Source of the DNA: Methylomonas sp. 11b
GTDB lineage: Bacteria > Pseudomonadota > Gammaproteobacteria > Methylococcales > Methylomonadaceae
Assembly (NCBI RefSeq): GCF_000515215.1
Contig: NZ_KI911557.1
Span: forward strand, 3,591,741-3,655,740
Length of the DNA: 64,000 nt
Direction of reading: 5' to 3'
Shown here piece by piece: positions 9,597 to 17,945 of this stretch; the first letter of the stretch is position 1, and each line of letters begins with the position of its first letter. Below the pieces are notes generated by a model, which did not search any database, was not told where the DNA came from, and saw only the letters and a list, made by a program, of their open reading frames with translations. Made by a program: the position numbers and the translations under genes.

Positions 9597-10244
9597 ATGG
9601 CAAGACCATTAATTCAAATGGCGTTGGATTCACTGGATTTCAACCAAACTGTCGAATTGGCTGATAAAGTAGCGCCTTATGTTGATATTTTTGAAATCGG
9701 CACTCCTTGCATCAAATACAACGGTATCAATCTGGTTAAAGAACTGAGACAGCGTTACCCAGATAAATTGTTGTTGGTTGACCTGAAAACCATGGACGCA
9801 GGCGAATACGAAGCCGGTGCTTTCTATGCTGCTGGCGCGGACATCTGCACCGTACTGGGCGTATCCGGTTTGGCCACTATCGCCGGCGTTATCAAAGCCG
9901 CGAAAAAACACGGCGCTGAAACTCAAATCGACTTGATCAACGTTGCCGACAAAGCCGAATGCGCGAGAGAGTCCGTTAAATTGGGCGCGCAAATCGTTGG
10001 TATTCACACCGGTCTGGACGCGCAAGCAGCCGGTCATACACCATTTACCGATCTGAACGACATCGCTCGTTTGGGCCTGAATGTGCGTATCTCTGTCGCT
10101 GGCGGTATCAAACAAGCGACTGTACAACAAGTCGTTGAAGCTGGCGCGAACATCATCGTTGTCGGTGCTGCTATCTATGGCGCGCCATGCCCAGCAACAG
10201 CTGCTCGCGAAATCCGCGAACTGGTTGACGCTGCTGCTGCATAA
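9597..10244 (+). CDS. hxlA: 3-Hexulose-6-phosphate synthase
   Basis: Condenses formaldehyde with ribulose 5-phosphate to hexulose 6-phosphate, the entry step of the ribulose monophosphate cycle that type I methanotrophs use for carbon assimilation. 215 residues with the OMP-decarboxylase-like barrel: LIQMALDSLDF at the start, DIFEIGTPCIKYNG, the metal/phosphate motif LLVDLKTMDAGEYEA, and the C-terminal phosphate site SVAGGIKQATVQ and IIVVGAAIYGA. GGAG lies 11 bases upstream. The isomerase gene (hxlB/phi), often adjacent or fused, is not here; transketolase follows instead and regenerates the pentose acceptor. Codon use looks highly optimised, as expected for a very abundant enzyme. Confidence 0.97.
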   Translation: MARPLIQMALDSLDFNQTVELADKVAPYVDIFEIGTPCIKYNGINLVKELRQRYPDKLLLVDLKTMDAGEYEAGAFYAAGADICTVLGVSGLATIAGVIKAAKKHGAETQIDLINVADKAECARESVKLGAQIVGIHTGLDAQAAGHTPFTDLNDIARLGLNVRISVAGGIKQATVQQVVEAGANIIVVGAAIYGAPCPATAAREIRELVDAAAA

Positions 10245-10282
10245 GCCAGCTTTGGCAATACCTAGTTTTTAGGAAATATTAA

Positions 10283-10308
10283 GGACGGGTGGTTAACGCC
10301 ACTCGTCC
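10283..10308 (+). terminator. Hairpin between hps and transketolase
   Basis: GGACGGGTGG-TTAACG-CCACTCGTCC, a 10-bp stem with one G-T pair, followed by TTTCGTT. The T-tract is broken, so this looks like a partial terminator or an mRNA-stabilising hairpin that would set different levels of the two proteins. Confidence 0.6.
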
Positions 10309-10393
10309 TTTCGTTCGTTATAACCCCCAGTTTTTACCGGGCACGGTCGATCATGAGCCGGCTCGCACTACCAGATTCAAAGGAGAATTAAAC

Positions 10394-12409
10394 ATGCCTT
10401 CGCGCCGAGACTTAGCGAACGCCATCCGCGCACTCAGCATGGACGCCGTACAGAAAGCCAACTCCGGGCACCCCGGTGCACCGATGGGGATGGCCGACAT
10501 CGCAGAAGTATTGTGGAACGATTTTCTGCAGCACAACCCCAGCAACCCTAAATGGCCTAACCGCGACCGCTTCATCCTGTCCAACGGCCACGGCTCTATG
10601 CTGATTTATTCTTTGCTGCACTTGGCCGGCTACAATTTGCCGATCGAAGAACTGAAACAGTTCCGCCAACTGCACTCGCAAACCCCAGGACACCCTGAAT
10701 ACGGCTACACCGAAGGGGTCGAAACCACTACGGGTCCACTGGGGCAAGGTATCACCAACGCGGTCGGTTTTGCCCTGGCAGAACGCACCCTGGCCGGTCA
10801 ATTCAACCGTCCGGGCCACGACATCGTCGACCACCACACCTACGTCTTCCTGGGTGACGGCTGCTTGATGGAAGGTATCTCCCACGAAGCCTGCTCCCTG
10901 GCCGGCTCCATGAAGCTGGGCAAACTGATCGCCTTCTACGACGACAACAACATCTCTATCGATGGTGAAGTGCGTGGTCATGGCAATGTCGCCGGCTGGT
11001 TCCTGGACGATACCCCCAAACGTTTCGAAGCCTACGGTTGGCATGTCATCCCTAAAGTCGACGGTCACGATGCCGATGCTGTCAAAGCCGCCATCGAAGC
11101 CGCTAAAAAAGTCACCGACAAACCGAGCATTATCTGCTGCCAAACCACCATCGGTTTCGGTTCGCCGAACAAACAAGGCAAAGAAGAATGCCACGGTGCG
11201 GCCTTAGGTGAAGCGGAAATTGCCCTGACCCGTGAAAATCTGGGTTGGCCGCATGCGCCGTTCGACATTCCTGCCGACATCAAAGCCGGTTGGGATGCCA
11301 ACGCCAAAGGTGCCCAACTGGAAAGCGCCTGGAACGCCAAATTTGCTGCCTACAAAGCCGCACATCCTGAACTGGCGGCCGAATTCGAACGTCGGGTCAT
11401 CAAAAATGAACTGCCAGCCGATTGGGCGGCAAAATCCAGCGCCTTCATCGCCGCCGTCAACGAAAAAGGCGAAACCATCGCCAGCCGTAAAGCCTCACAA
11501 AACACCCTGAACGGCTTTGGCCCCTTGTTGCCCGAACTGCTGGGCGGTTCCGCCGACTTGGCCGGCTCCAACCTGACCCTGTGGTCCGGCTGCAAAGACG
11601 TCAACCAACCGGGCTTCGACGGCAACTACGTCTACTACGGTGTGCGTGAATTCGGTATGTCCGCCATCATGAACGGCATCACCCTGCACGGTGGCTTCAA
11701 GCCCTACGGCGCTACCTTCCTGATGTTCAGTGAATACGCCCGTAACGCCCTGCGCATGGCCGCGTTGATGAAAATTCCGACCATCTTCGTTTACACCCAC
11801 GACTCTATCGGTCTGGGCGAAGACGGTCCGACTCACCAACCCGTCGAACAAACCGCCACCCTGCGCATGATTCCGAACATGCAGGTCTGGCGTCCTTGCG
11901 ACGCCGTCGAGTCGGCCGTGTGCTGGAAAGTCGCGATCGAACGCACTGACGGACCAAGCACCCTGATCTTTTCCCGGCAAAACCTGGCGCACATGGCGCG
12001 CAGCCAAGCCCAGATTGACGGCATCAGTAAAGGTGGCTACATCCTGAAAGACAGTGCCGGTACCCCGGATGCCATCATCATTGCCACCGGCTCTGAAGTG
12101 GAATTGGCGGTTAAAGCCGCTGAAGCGCTGGAAGCCAAAGGCAAAAACATCCGCGTGGTGTCCTTGCCATCGACCAACGTCTTTGAAGCGCAAGACCAAG
12201 CGTACAAAGACAGCGTATTGCCGCCAAGCGTCACCAAGCGCGTGGTAGTAGAAGCGGGAGTAACCGACAGCTGGTGGAAATATGCCGGCAGCGCGGGTAG
12301 AGTCGTAGGATTGGACCGTTTCGGCGAATCGGCCCCGGCAGGTCAACTCTTCAAAGAGTTCGGCTTCACCGTGGACAATGTCGTCGCTAATGTGGAAGCT
12401 GTGCTTTAA
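10394..12409 (+). CDS. tkt: Transketolase
   Basis: Thiamine-diphosphate enzyme moving two-carbon units between sugar phosphates; regenerates ribulose 5-phosphate in the RuMP cycle. The Met at 10394 is chosen because AAAGGAGA is just upstream and the product then begins [20 protein letters not shown]; an earlier GTG at 10289 would add 35 unrelated residues running through the hairpin. 671 residues with [27 protein letters not shown], the ThDP motif [12 protein letters not shown]...DDNNISIDG, the pyrimidine-domain [16 protein letters not shown], and a C-terminal domain ending [14 protein letters not shown]. It lies 150 bases behind hps and is probably partly co-transcribed. Confidence 0.97.
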   Translation: MPSRRDLANAIRALSMDAVQKANSGHPGAPMGMADIAEVLWNDFLQHNPSNPKWPNRDRFILSNGHGSMLIYSLLHLAGYNLPIEELKQFRQLHSQTPGHPEYGYTEGVETTTGPLGQGITNAVGFALAERTLAGQFNRPGHDIVDHHTYVFLGDGCLMEGISHEACSLAGSMKLGKLIAFYDDNNISIDGEVRGHGNVAGWFLDDTPKRFEAYGWHVIPKVDGHDADAVKAAIEAAKKVTDKPSIICCQTTIGFGSPNKQGKEECHGAALGEAEIALTRENLGWPHAPFDIPADIKAGWDANAKGAQLESAWNAKFAAYKAAHPELAAEFERRVIKNELPADWAAKSSAFIAAVNEKGETIASRKASQNTLNGFGPLLPELLGGSADLAGSNLTLWSGCKDVNQPGFDGNYVYYGVREFGMSAIMNGITLHGGFKPYGATFLMFSEYARNALRMAALMKIPTIFVYTHDSIGLGEDGPTHQPVEQTATLRMIPNMQVWRPCDAVESAVCWKVAIERTDGPSTLIFSRQNLAHMARSQAQIDGISKGGYILKDSAGTPDAIIIATGSEVELAVKAAEALEAKGKNIRVVSLPSTNVFEAQDQAYKDSVLPPSVTKRVVVEAGVTDSWWKYAGSAGRVVGLDRFGESAPAGQLFKEFGFTVDNVVANVEAVL

Positions 12410-12426
12410 TAGGCACTAAGTAAAAG

Positions 12427-12463
12427 GCCTGTCGGTGACAATGTTGCCGGCGGGCTTGTCTTT
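12427..12463 (+). terminator. Putative terminator after transketolase
   Basis: GCCTGTCGG (12427-12435) pairs with CCGGCGGGC (12447-12455) using two G-T pairs and is followed by TTGTCTTT. It lies 17 bases after the tkt stop. The T-run is interrupted, so strength is moderate. Confidence 0.6.
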
Positions 12464-12486
12464 AATCAATAGAGTAAGGTGGAATC

Positions 12487-12771
12487 ATGATAAACACGCA
12501 ATTGATTAAGAAGTTTTTAACGGGCTTGCTGTTAGCCGTATCGGCCGCGGTCAGTGCTCAAGATTATCCTGCTGCGGATTTTCAACCTAAGGTTGTCTAT
12601 AGAGATCCGGCTATTGCTGAAGTAGCCAAGGCCAGCTCTCCGGTCGCCGCTACCAGTAATTCTAGCGCGCCTTGCGCCGAAACAAAGCATGAGCAGACCT
12701 CAGAAATTGACGCCAAGTACCCGGCAGCCAATTTTCAGCCTAAAGTAGTATTCAGCGCAGCGGGTTCCTAG
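12487..12771 (+). CDS. Small secreted protein with a duplicated motif, unknown function
   Basis: Not recognised. 94 residues: a Sec signal peptide (KKFLTGLLLAVSAAVSAQ, cleavage about residue 24) then a mature part of about 70 residues. Its two ends carry the same motif, DYPAADFQPKVVYRD right after the signal peptide and KYPAANFQPKVVFSA at the C-terminus, joined by a Ser/Ala/Thr-rich linker with one Cys (APCAET). The ribosome site AAGGTGG fits the ATG at 12487. It lies between tkt and the TGVAKY-repeat gene and reads the same way, so it may belong with the latter. The single Cys could allow disulfide dimers; that is inference. Confidence 0.7.
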   Translation: MINTQLIKKFLTGLLLAVSAAVSAQDYPAADFQPKVVYRDPAIAEVAKASSPVAATSNSSAPCAETKHEQTSEIDAKYPAANFQPKVVFSAAGS

Positions 12772-12850
12772 TATTTTTAGGCTATACCGTGAATTTGATG
12801 AACTCGTCGTCTAGACACATAACAATTATTACATTCAGGAGTATTCTCAA

Positions 12851-14251
12851 ATGGCAACAAACAGTTTGATGAATAGCTTATTCGGCTTTTTGTTCGACAA
12901 TTCGAGCAGTAGTGATAGTCGGTCAGAAGCTTATTCTCGTGTCGACAGCGAAGACGCGCAATTGACCGGTGTAGCCCGTTATCTGCAAAAACTTGAGCCG
13001 CCTAAGCCGGAACTGGACGAAAACGGCCAGCCGTTGACCGGGGTGGCGAAATATCTAGCCTTACAAGCACAATTGGAAGCTGCCCGGAAAGCCGCCGAAG
13101 AGGTGGCTGTTGTGGAGCCGGTTGTCGAGGAAGCAGTAGAAGAAGAAGTTGAAGAAGTTATCGAAGACGTAGTGGAAGAAGTTGTCGAAGAATTTACCGA
13201 GAGCGAGCCGGTTGCGACAGGCGTCGATAAATATTTGACTCAACAAGCGGAAAACCCGGTTACTCGGGTGGCTAAATACCTGATCAAACAGTCCATTTTG
13301 TCTAAAGAAGCGCCGGTGACTGGGGTTTCTAAATACATTACCAAAAATGATCGCGAAGACCATGCGGTGACCAATGTCGCTAAATACGTCATTCGGCAAA
13401 ATATGCAGATCGGTTCGACGCCATTGGTTACAGGCGTTGCCAAATATGTATTGAAGCAAGATGTATTGGCAAAAGAAGCGCCAATAGCAACTGGTGTGAG
13501 CAAATACGTCACCAAACAAGCTTTGTTGGCAAAAGATGCGCCATTAGTAACCGGTGTGGCTAAGTATGTCGCTCAACAGGAACGCTTATTGAAAGAACAG
13601 GCCCCTTTAACCGGCGTGGCTAAATTTTTGGCGGAACAGGCGGCGGCGGAGAGAAAAGCGGCCGCTGCGGCTTTGATTGCACGATATGTTGCAGCGGAAG
13701 CGCTAGCTCAACAGGAAAAAGCGGAGGCCCAGTTGAATCAAGAACAAAATGCTCAGCAAGAATTGGCCGAGGAGTTGGCATTTGAGGGTTCCGCTGTTGA
13801 GCGTTACCTTGCCAGACAGGCTGCGTCTGCTCAGCAAGCACCAAAGCCAACCGGTGTTGCCAAATATCTGGCTAAACAGTTGCAATTGCAAAGTCAGGCA
13901 GAGCCTTTAACCGGTGTTGCCCGTTACCTTGCCAAGCAGGCAATATTGACCAGACAGTTGCCGCCGCCTACGGGTGTCAGCAAGTATTTAGCCAAGCAAA
14001 TATTAGCGCAAAAACCTGTTGCCGAAGTGAGCTCGGTTAGCCGATATGTCACTAAACATGAGTTGCTGGATAAGGATTCGAAAGAACTCACTGGTGTAGC
14101 CAGATATATGTCCAAACAGGATGCATTAGCGAAGGATGCGCCTGGCGTGTCGGGTGTCGCGCGTTACATGGCAAAGCAAGCCTTGCAGTCCAAGGACGAG
14201 GTTGTGGCTAGAACGACGGGTGTAGAGAAGTACTTACGTAAACAAGCCTAA
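12851..14251 (+). CDS. TGVAKY-repeat protein, unknown function
   Basis: Not a family I recognise. 466 residues with no signal peptide or membrane helix. After an N-terminal MATNSLMNSLFGFLFDNSSS it consists of about 18 copies of a degenerate unit of roughly 19-20 residues, core (L/V)TGVAKYLxKQ, for example LTGVARYLQK, VTGVAKYVLKQ, ATGVSKYVTKQ and TGVEKYLRKQA at the very end. Two longer spacers interrupt the array: a Glu/Val-rich acidic stretch (about residues 84-117) and an Ala/Gln-rich helical stretch (about 260-315). The units differ at synonymous sites, so the motif has been kept by selection rather than recent duplication. It has its own AGGAG site and ends in a strong terminator. A scaffold or binding-array role is possible. 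Confidence 0.8.
   Translation: MATNSLMNSLFGFLFDNSSSSDSRSEAYSRVDSEDAQLTGVARYLQKLEPPKPELDENGQPLTGVAKYLALQAQLEAARKAAEEVAVVEPVVEEAVEEEVEEVIEDVVEEVVEEFTESEPVATGVDKYLTQQAENPVTRVAKYLIKQSILSKEAPVTGVSKYITKNDREDHAVTNVAKYVIRQNMQIGSTPLVTGVAKYVLKQDVLAKEAPIATGVSKYVTKQALLAKDAPLVTGVAKYVAQQERLLKEQAPLTGVAKFLAEQAAAERKAAAAALIARYVAAEALAQQEKAEAQLNQEQNAQQELAEELAFEGSAVERYLARQAASAQQAPKPTGVAKYLAKQLQLQSQAEPLTGVARYLAKQAILTRQLPPPTGVSKYLAKQILAQKPVAEVSSVSRYVTKHELLDKDSKELTGVARYMSKQDALAKDAPGVSGVARYMAKQALQSKDEVVARTTGVEKYLRKQA
12962..14248 (+). repeat. Array of about 18 protein-level TGVAKY repeats
   Basis: Coding repeats of about 57-60 bases with core ACCGGTGT(T/G)GCCAAATA in many copies. Spacing is regular in 13240-13630 and 13845-14250 and broken by the two long spacers at about 13090-13210 and 13630-13840. 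Divergence between copies is too high for replication slippage today. Confidence 0.75.
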
Positions 14252-14264
14252 AGTCTAGCTGATT

Positions 14265-14300
14265 AAGCCGGCACTTCCTTTTGGTAGTGCCGGCTTTTTT
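14265..14300 (+). terminator. Intrinsic terminator
   Basis: AAGCCGGCACT (14265-14275) and AGTGCCGGCTT (14286-14296) form an 11-bp stem with a 10-base loop, followed by T. It ends the transcript of the repeat protein. Confidence 0.93.
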
Positions 14301-14412
14301 ATGCCTGCTAGTTTTAGTGCGTCGAAGGGTGTCGGCAAGCCAGGGATTTATGCGGCATTACCGAATCTGTATTATCATGACCGCCCACATTCAAATTTTT
14401 GCAGGGATCTTG

Positions 14413-14766
14413 ATGTCTCGTTTATTGGGTTTTAGCTTGATGCTGTTTTTACCGATCTTTGCTTTTGCCGCAGGCCCTGATGCCAATGAATTGGCGCCGG
14501 TTCCGGAGCCGCCTGATTTGCCGGCTCCGGTGCAGTCCGGGGAAGAGATGGAGCCCGACATTACCATTATTCGTAAAGGCAAAGACACTATCCAGGAGTT
14601 TCGCCGCAACGGCAAGCTATACATGGTGAAAATCCAGCCCCAGGTAGGGCCGGCCTACTATATGTTGGATACTAACGGTGATGAGCAGATGGATGTGAAG
14701 AAAAATGATTTGGACGAAAACACCAATATCAACAAGTGGACACTGTTCGAATGGGATTTCAACTGA
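14413..14766 (+). CDS. DUF2782-like secreted protein
   Basis: Small exported protein of 117 residues. The Met at 14413 is preferred because AGGGA lies just upstream and a signal peptide follows directly (LLGFSLMLFLPIFAFAAG). The mature part is proline-rich at first (APVPEPPDLPAPV), then has ITIIRKGKDTIQEFRRNGKLYMV and PAYYMLDTNGDEQMD, which match my memory of the DUF2782 family of gammaproteobacteria. Function is unknown; the DTNGDEQMD segment resembles a calcium-binding loop but is short. An upstream TTG at 14281 would start inside the terminator and is unlikely. Confidence 0.75.
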   Translation: MSRLLGFSLMLFLPIFAFAAGPDANELAPVPEPPDLPAPVQSGEEMEPDITIIRKGKDTIQEFRRNGKLYMVKIQPQVGPAYYMLDTNGDEQMDVKKNDLDENTNINKWTLFEWDFN

Positions 14767-14825
14767 TCTTGTGATCGAAAACAATTTATCTAATTGAGTG
14801 TATCTTGCCGGCATTGCACCTGAGA

Positions 14826-15236
14826 TCATTCGGAAACTTTTAACAGCCAGCCGCCGTCCGCATCGCATTTACTGACTTTTGCTTTGGCTTTTACCGAGAT
14901 TCTGACGACAGTGTTTTTAAGCTCGTCAGGCAGTTTACCTTTTACCAAATAGAACGTGTCCTTGTCTTCAATTTGAACCGAGACCGGTTGCTGTTTAATG
15001 CTGACGTGAATGTGGCCTGGGCCATTGCTGCCGGAAACCGCGAACGAAAACTCTGAGCCCGGTCTGACTGTGGCTAAATGTTCCGGCGTATAGCGGCTAA
15101 TTTTAGCATTGATGCATCCGCCAGCATCTCCGCCGCTCGCTCCGCCGTGGCCGCCATGGCTCGGTGTGGATTGCGACCAAGCAGAATTGCCAAAACCGAT
15201 AGTTAGCAATGCTATGGCAAAAAGACGTGCGTGCAT
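14826..15236 (-). CDS. Secreted protein of unknown function, Gly/His-rich N-terminus
   Basis: Not recognised. 136 residues with a signal peptide (LFAIALLTIGFGNSAWSQ). A Gly/His-rich segment (SHGGHGGASGGDAGG) is followed by one compact domain of about 95 residues that looks beta-rich and holds two Cys (GGCINAK and VSKCDADGG) able to form a disulfide. The ATG has GAGGAA 8 bases upstream. It stands alone between convergent DUF2782 and a divergent membrane protein. The HGGHGG segment could bind metal; that is only a suggestion. Confidence 0.65.
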   Translation of the reverse strand: MHARLFAIALLTIGFGNSAWSQSTPSHGGHGGASGGDAGGCINAKISRYTPEHLATVRPGSEFSFAVSGSNGPGHIHVSIKQQPVSVQIEDKDTFYLVKGKLPDELKNTVVRISVKAKAKVSKCDADGGWLLKVSE

Positions 15237-15411
15237 GGGTATTCCTCATGTTCTTGTTTTAGGATGGCGGCGATTATATGTTCTAAGTCTGCAAGTTTGA
15301 AGCACAAGCTATAAGCGGTCTGATGGTATTGATTTGATCTTTCTGCCGGGATTGGTTTACATTGAGTTACGGTCTGGTTTGCTTTTTACAACAATAAAAA
15401 TGGGGGAGAAG

Positions 15412-15699
15412 ATGTTATTTCTGGCTAAGTTATGCGGTATTTTGACCTTGGTTTGGTTTTATTTGACGGCTAAAAATCACGGCGGTCCGTTAATTAATTG
15501 GTCTGTGATTGGTCTGATAGGGTACTGGCTGACTTGGTGGTTATCCAAGATGCTGATCGTGGTGCCTCTGGCTGGCATGGTAACCAAGCATTCGGTGACT
15601 GAATTTTTGCTAACCCAATTACCGGTGTTCGTCGCGCTGGCTGCTTGTTATCTTATCAGAAAAAAATTGATCTCCAGTTTGCCTGCCGCTGGTCAATAA
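15412..15699 (+). CDS. Small integral membrane protein, unknown
   Basis: Not recognised. About 95 residues with three hydrophobic segments: AKLCGILTLVWFYLTA, WSVIGLIGYWLTWWLSKMLIVVPLAG and FLLTQLPVFVALAACYLI, ending in a basic tail (RKKLISS). The Met at 15412 is chosen because GGGGGAG lies about 4 bases upstream; Met at 15400 would overlap that site. Its stop directly abuts the GTG of the pteridine reductase gene, so the two are probably one transcript. Confidence 0.6.
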   Translation: MLFLAKLCGILTLVWFYLTAKNHGGPLINWSVIGLIGYWLTWWLSKMLIVVPLAGMVTKHSVTEFLLTQLPVFVALAACYLIRKKLISSLPAAGQ

Positions 15700-16431
15700 G
15701 TGTCTAAAAATGTGCTGATTACCGGTGCGGCAAGACGTATCGGCGCGGCGTGTGTCCGGTTACTGCACAGTGAGGGGTGTAATGTGATTTTGCATTACAA
15801 CCGCTCCGATGCAGACGCTTTACGTTTAGCCGTTGAGTTGAATGCTGTGCGAGCCGATTCGGCAAGGTTATTAAACGCCGATTTATCGGTATTCAGTAGC
15901 ATCCAGAAGTTGGCTGAAGAAGCGCTTACTCAATGGGGTGATGTCGATGTCTTGGTGAACAACGCGTCGTTGTTTCAATCAGTGCCCATCGGGCAGGTTA
16001 CGGAACAGGATTGGGATTTGACAATGGCCAGCAATCTGAAAGCGCCGTTCTTTTTGTCGCAAGCGTTGTGGTCGTCACTAAAAGCTAAACGGGGCTGTAT
16101 CGTCAATATCGCCGATATTCACGCGGAAACAGGATTGCCGGGCTATCCGGTATACAGTATGGCTAAAGCCGGCTTGGTGGCGATGACGAAGGTATTGGCC
16201 AGGGAAATGGCGCCGGAAGTTCGCGTTAATGCGGTGGCTCCGGGGGCCATTTTATGGCCGGAACAAGATGTAGCTGACGCGGAGCGGGTGGAAATCTTAA
16301 AAAAAGTGGCTTTGCAGCGTTGCGGCGAAGCAGACGATATTGCTAAAGCAGTAAGGTTTTTGGTTGGAAACGCCGATTATATTACCGGCCAAGTATTGAC
16401 TGTGGATGGTGGACGGACTCTGTTTCGGTAA
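15700..16431 (+). CDS. folM: Pteridine reductase, FolM-like SDR
   Basis: Short-chain dehydrogenase of 243 residues, NADPH-dependent, likely reducing dihydromonapterin or dihydrofolate in the cytoplasm. N-terminal cofactor motif LITGAARRIGAACVRLL (TGAxRRIG form typical of pteridine reductases), active-site VNNASLF, and the catalytic YSMAK motif in GLPGYPVYSMAKAGLVAM. The C-terminus GQVLTVDGGRTLFR is typical. The GTG start abuts the previous stop. Two pterin/folate genes, folK and folB, lie next to it on the other strand, which supports the pterin role over generic SDR annotation. Confidence 0.87.
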   Translation: MSKNVLITGAARRIGAACVRLLHSEGCNVILHYNRSDADALRLAVELNAVRADSARLLNADLSVFSSIQKLAEEALTQWGDVDVLVNNASLFQSVPIGQVTEQDWDLTMASNLKAPFFLSQALWSSLKAKRGCIVNIADIHAETGLPGYPVYSMAKAGLVAMTKVLAREMAPEVRVNAVAPGAILWPEQDVADAERVEILKKVALQRCGEADDIAKAVRFLVGNADYITGQVLTVDGGRTLFR

Positions 16432-16444
16432 AGGTTTCAGAGCG

Positions 16445-16927
16445 TTATTTCTCGAGTTTGGTTTGGCGTAAATCGCGTTTGTCGAAATCATGCCAAAGAT
16501 CTTTGTAACAACGCTTGCTTATCGGATGAGTGGCGTTTGGCGCAATTTCCGCCAAAGGTTCCAGCACGAAGGCATAGTGTTCTATTTCATCGCGTGGAAT
16601 TTGTAGTCTGCCGTCGCTGATAATTTGGTCGCCGTATAAAATCAAGTCCAAATCCAGCGTTCTGGCGGAGAATTTTTGGCTCTCCCTGCTGCGGCCATGG
16701 TCCAATTCGATTTGTTTTAGCAATTTGGCGACTTCTTTCGCGGATAATGTCGATTCGAATTGCACGACTAGGTTATGAAAGCTGTCGCCAACAAAGCCCA
16801 CCGGCTCGCTTTCGAAGATGCTGGAAATTGTCAGTTCTCCGAACAGTTCACGTAGTGTTTCCAGGCTGGAGGGAATGTGGATTTCCTTATCTATATTGCT
16901 GCCGATGCTGATAAATCCGGTAGGCAT
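16445..16927 (-). CDS. folK: 6-hydroxymethyl-7,8-dihydropterin pyrophosphokinase
   Basis: Transfers pyrophosphate from ATP to hydroxymethyl-dihydropterin in folate synthesis. 160 residues with the N-terminal ISIGSNI, the ESEPVGFVGDSFHNLVVQF segment, and the HPPK signature KFSARTLDLDLILYGD with its two metal-binding Asp residues. The C-terminal part has IPRDEIEHYAFVLEPLAEI. It follows folB by 2 bases on the minus strand, so the two consecutive folate enzymes are co-transcribed. Confidence 0.95.
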   Translation of the reverse strand: MPTGFISIGSNIDKEIHIPSSLETLRELFGELTISSIFESEPVGFVGDSFHNLVVQFESTLSAKEVAKLLKQIELDHGRSRESQKFSARTLDLDLILYGDQIISDGRLQIPRDEIEHYAFVLEPLAEIAPNATHPISKRCYKDLWHDFDKRDLRQTKLEK

Positions 16928-16929
16928 GA

Positions 16930-17283
16930 CTATCTTTCGCCGCGTTCGATGATGATGCCGACGTCACGAGCGCGGCTAATGGCGCCTTTTTTGTTTAGGG
17001 TGATCTTTACCCACGGAATCGCAAATTCGCTGCGTAAAATTCCGGCAATTTCTTCTATCAGCTTTTCCACCAAATAAAATTCGCTGTGCTCGACAAAGCT
17101 GACAACGCGATCCGAAACGGCTTTATAGTCTAGTGTGTGTGTGATGTCGTCGCTGGCGGCGGCTTTTTGGATGTCAAAGCCCATTTCGATGTCCAGGATG
17201 ATTTTTTGTTTGATCTTCCTTTCCCAGTCGTAAATACCGATTACGGTATCGATTTCAAGCCCGCCTAAAAAGATGATGTCCAT
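16930..17283 (-). CDS. folB: Dihydroneopterin aldolase
   Basis: Cleaves dihydroneopterin to hydroxymethyl-dihydropterin, the step before FolK. 117 residues: DIIFLGGLEIDTVIGIYDWE at the start, DYKAVSDRVVSFVE, the catalytic-side FYLVEKLIEEIAGI, and WVKITLNKKGAI near the end. The gene order folB-folK next to plsY and tsaD is common in gammaproteobacteria. Confidence 0.95.
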   Translation of the reverse strand: MDIIFLGGLEIDTVIGIYDWERKIKQKIILDIEMGFDIQKAAASDDITHTLDYKAVSDRVVSFVEHSEFYLVEKLIEEIAGILRSEFAIPWVKITLNKKGAISRARDVGIIIERGER

Positions 17284-17372
17284 CGTTGCTTTCCGGTTAT
17301 TATATTTCTTGAAGAGGCGGCAGTATCGAGTAAATAGCGCCGCTGTACAAGTATTGACGAGAGGTTGATTAA

Positions 17373-17945
17373 ATGATGGATTGGTTGTTGGTGCCTTTGG
17401 CCTACTTAACCGGCTCGGTGTCGAGCGCGATTATCGTATGTAAGATGATGGGTTTGGCGGATCCTCGGGAAAACGGTTCCGGTAATCCGGGGGCAACCAA
17501 TGTGATGCGTATCGGCGGTAAGAAGGCAGCGGCGATTACCTTGGTGGGTGACGCTTTAAAAGGGCTGTTGCCGGTGATATTGGCGAAGGCATTGGCTGTA
17601 GACAGCCAGGTGCTGTCCTTGGTGGTGTTTGCCGCTTTTTTGGGGCATCTTTATCCGATTTTTTTTGAATTTAAAGGTGGCAAAGGCGTGGCAACATCGC
17701 TGGGTGTGACGCTCGGTGTTGCTTGGCTGCTGGGTTTGGTGGTTGCCGCCACCTGGTTTGTCGTTTACAAAATAGGCAAAATTTCGTCGTTGGCCGCTTT
17801 GGTGGCGGCAACATTAACGCCTCTGTATGTTTGGCTGATTGTCGGCGATGTCAATTTGACCACTACCTTCACCATTATTTCTCTGATTTTGCTGTGGCGG
17901 CATAAGAGTAATATTCAGCGGCTACTGGCTGGGCAAGAGTCTTGA
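17373..17945 (+). CDS. plsY: Glycerol-3-phosphate acyltransferase PlsY
   Basis: Inner-membrane enzyme that moves the acyl group from acyl-phosphate to glycerol 3-phosphate, the first step of phospholipid synthesis. 190 residues, about five membrane helices, and the three PlsY loop motifs: GSVSSAIIVCKMMGLADPRE, GSGNPGATNVMRIGGKKAA and FEFKGGKGVATSLGVTLG. Either Met 17373 or 17376 could start it. Its stop abuts the convergent stop of tsaD with no room for a separate terminator. Confidence 0.96.
   Translation: MMDWLLVPLAYLTGSVSSAIIVCKMMGLADPRENGSGNPGATNVMRIGGKKAAAITLVGDALKGLLPVILAKALAVDSQVLSLVVFAAFLGHLYPIFFEFKGGKGVATSLGVTLGVAWLLGLVVAATWFVVYKIGKISSLAALVAATLTPLYVWLIVGDVNLTTTFTIISLILLWRHKSNIQRLLAGQES

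Noticed and set aside
10289..10393. Upstream GTG start of transketolase adding 35 residues
   Set aside because: The added residues run through a hairpin and do not resemble the family; the ATG at 10394 has an excellent AAAGGAGA site.
12851..14251. Repeat protein as a carboxysome CsoS2-like scaffold
   Set aside because: CsoS2 repeats also contain a VTG-type motif, but the unit length and the KY...KQ core differ, and no shell protein or Rubisco gene is nearby.
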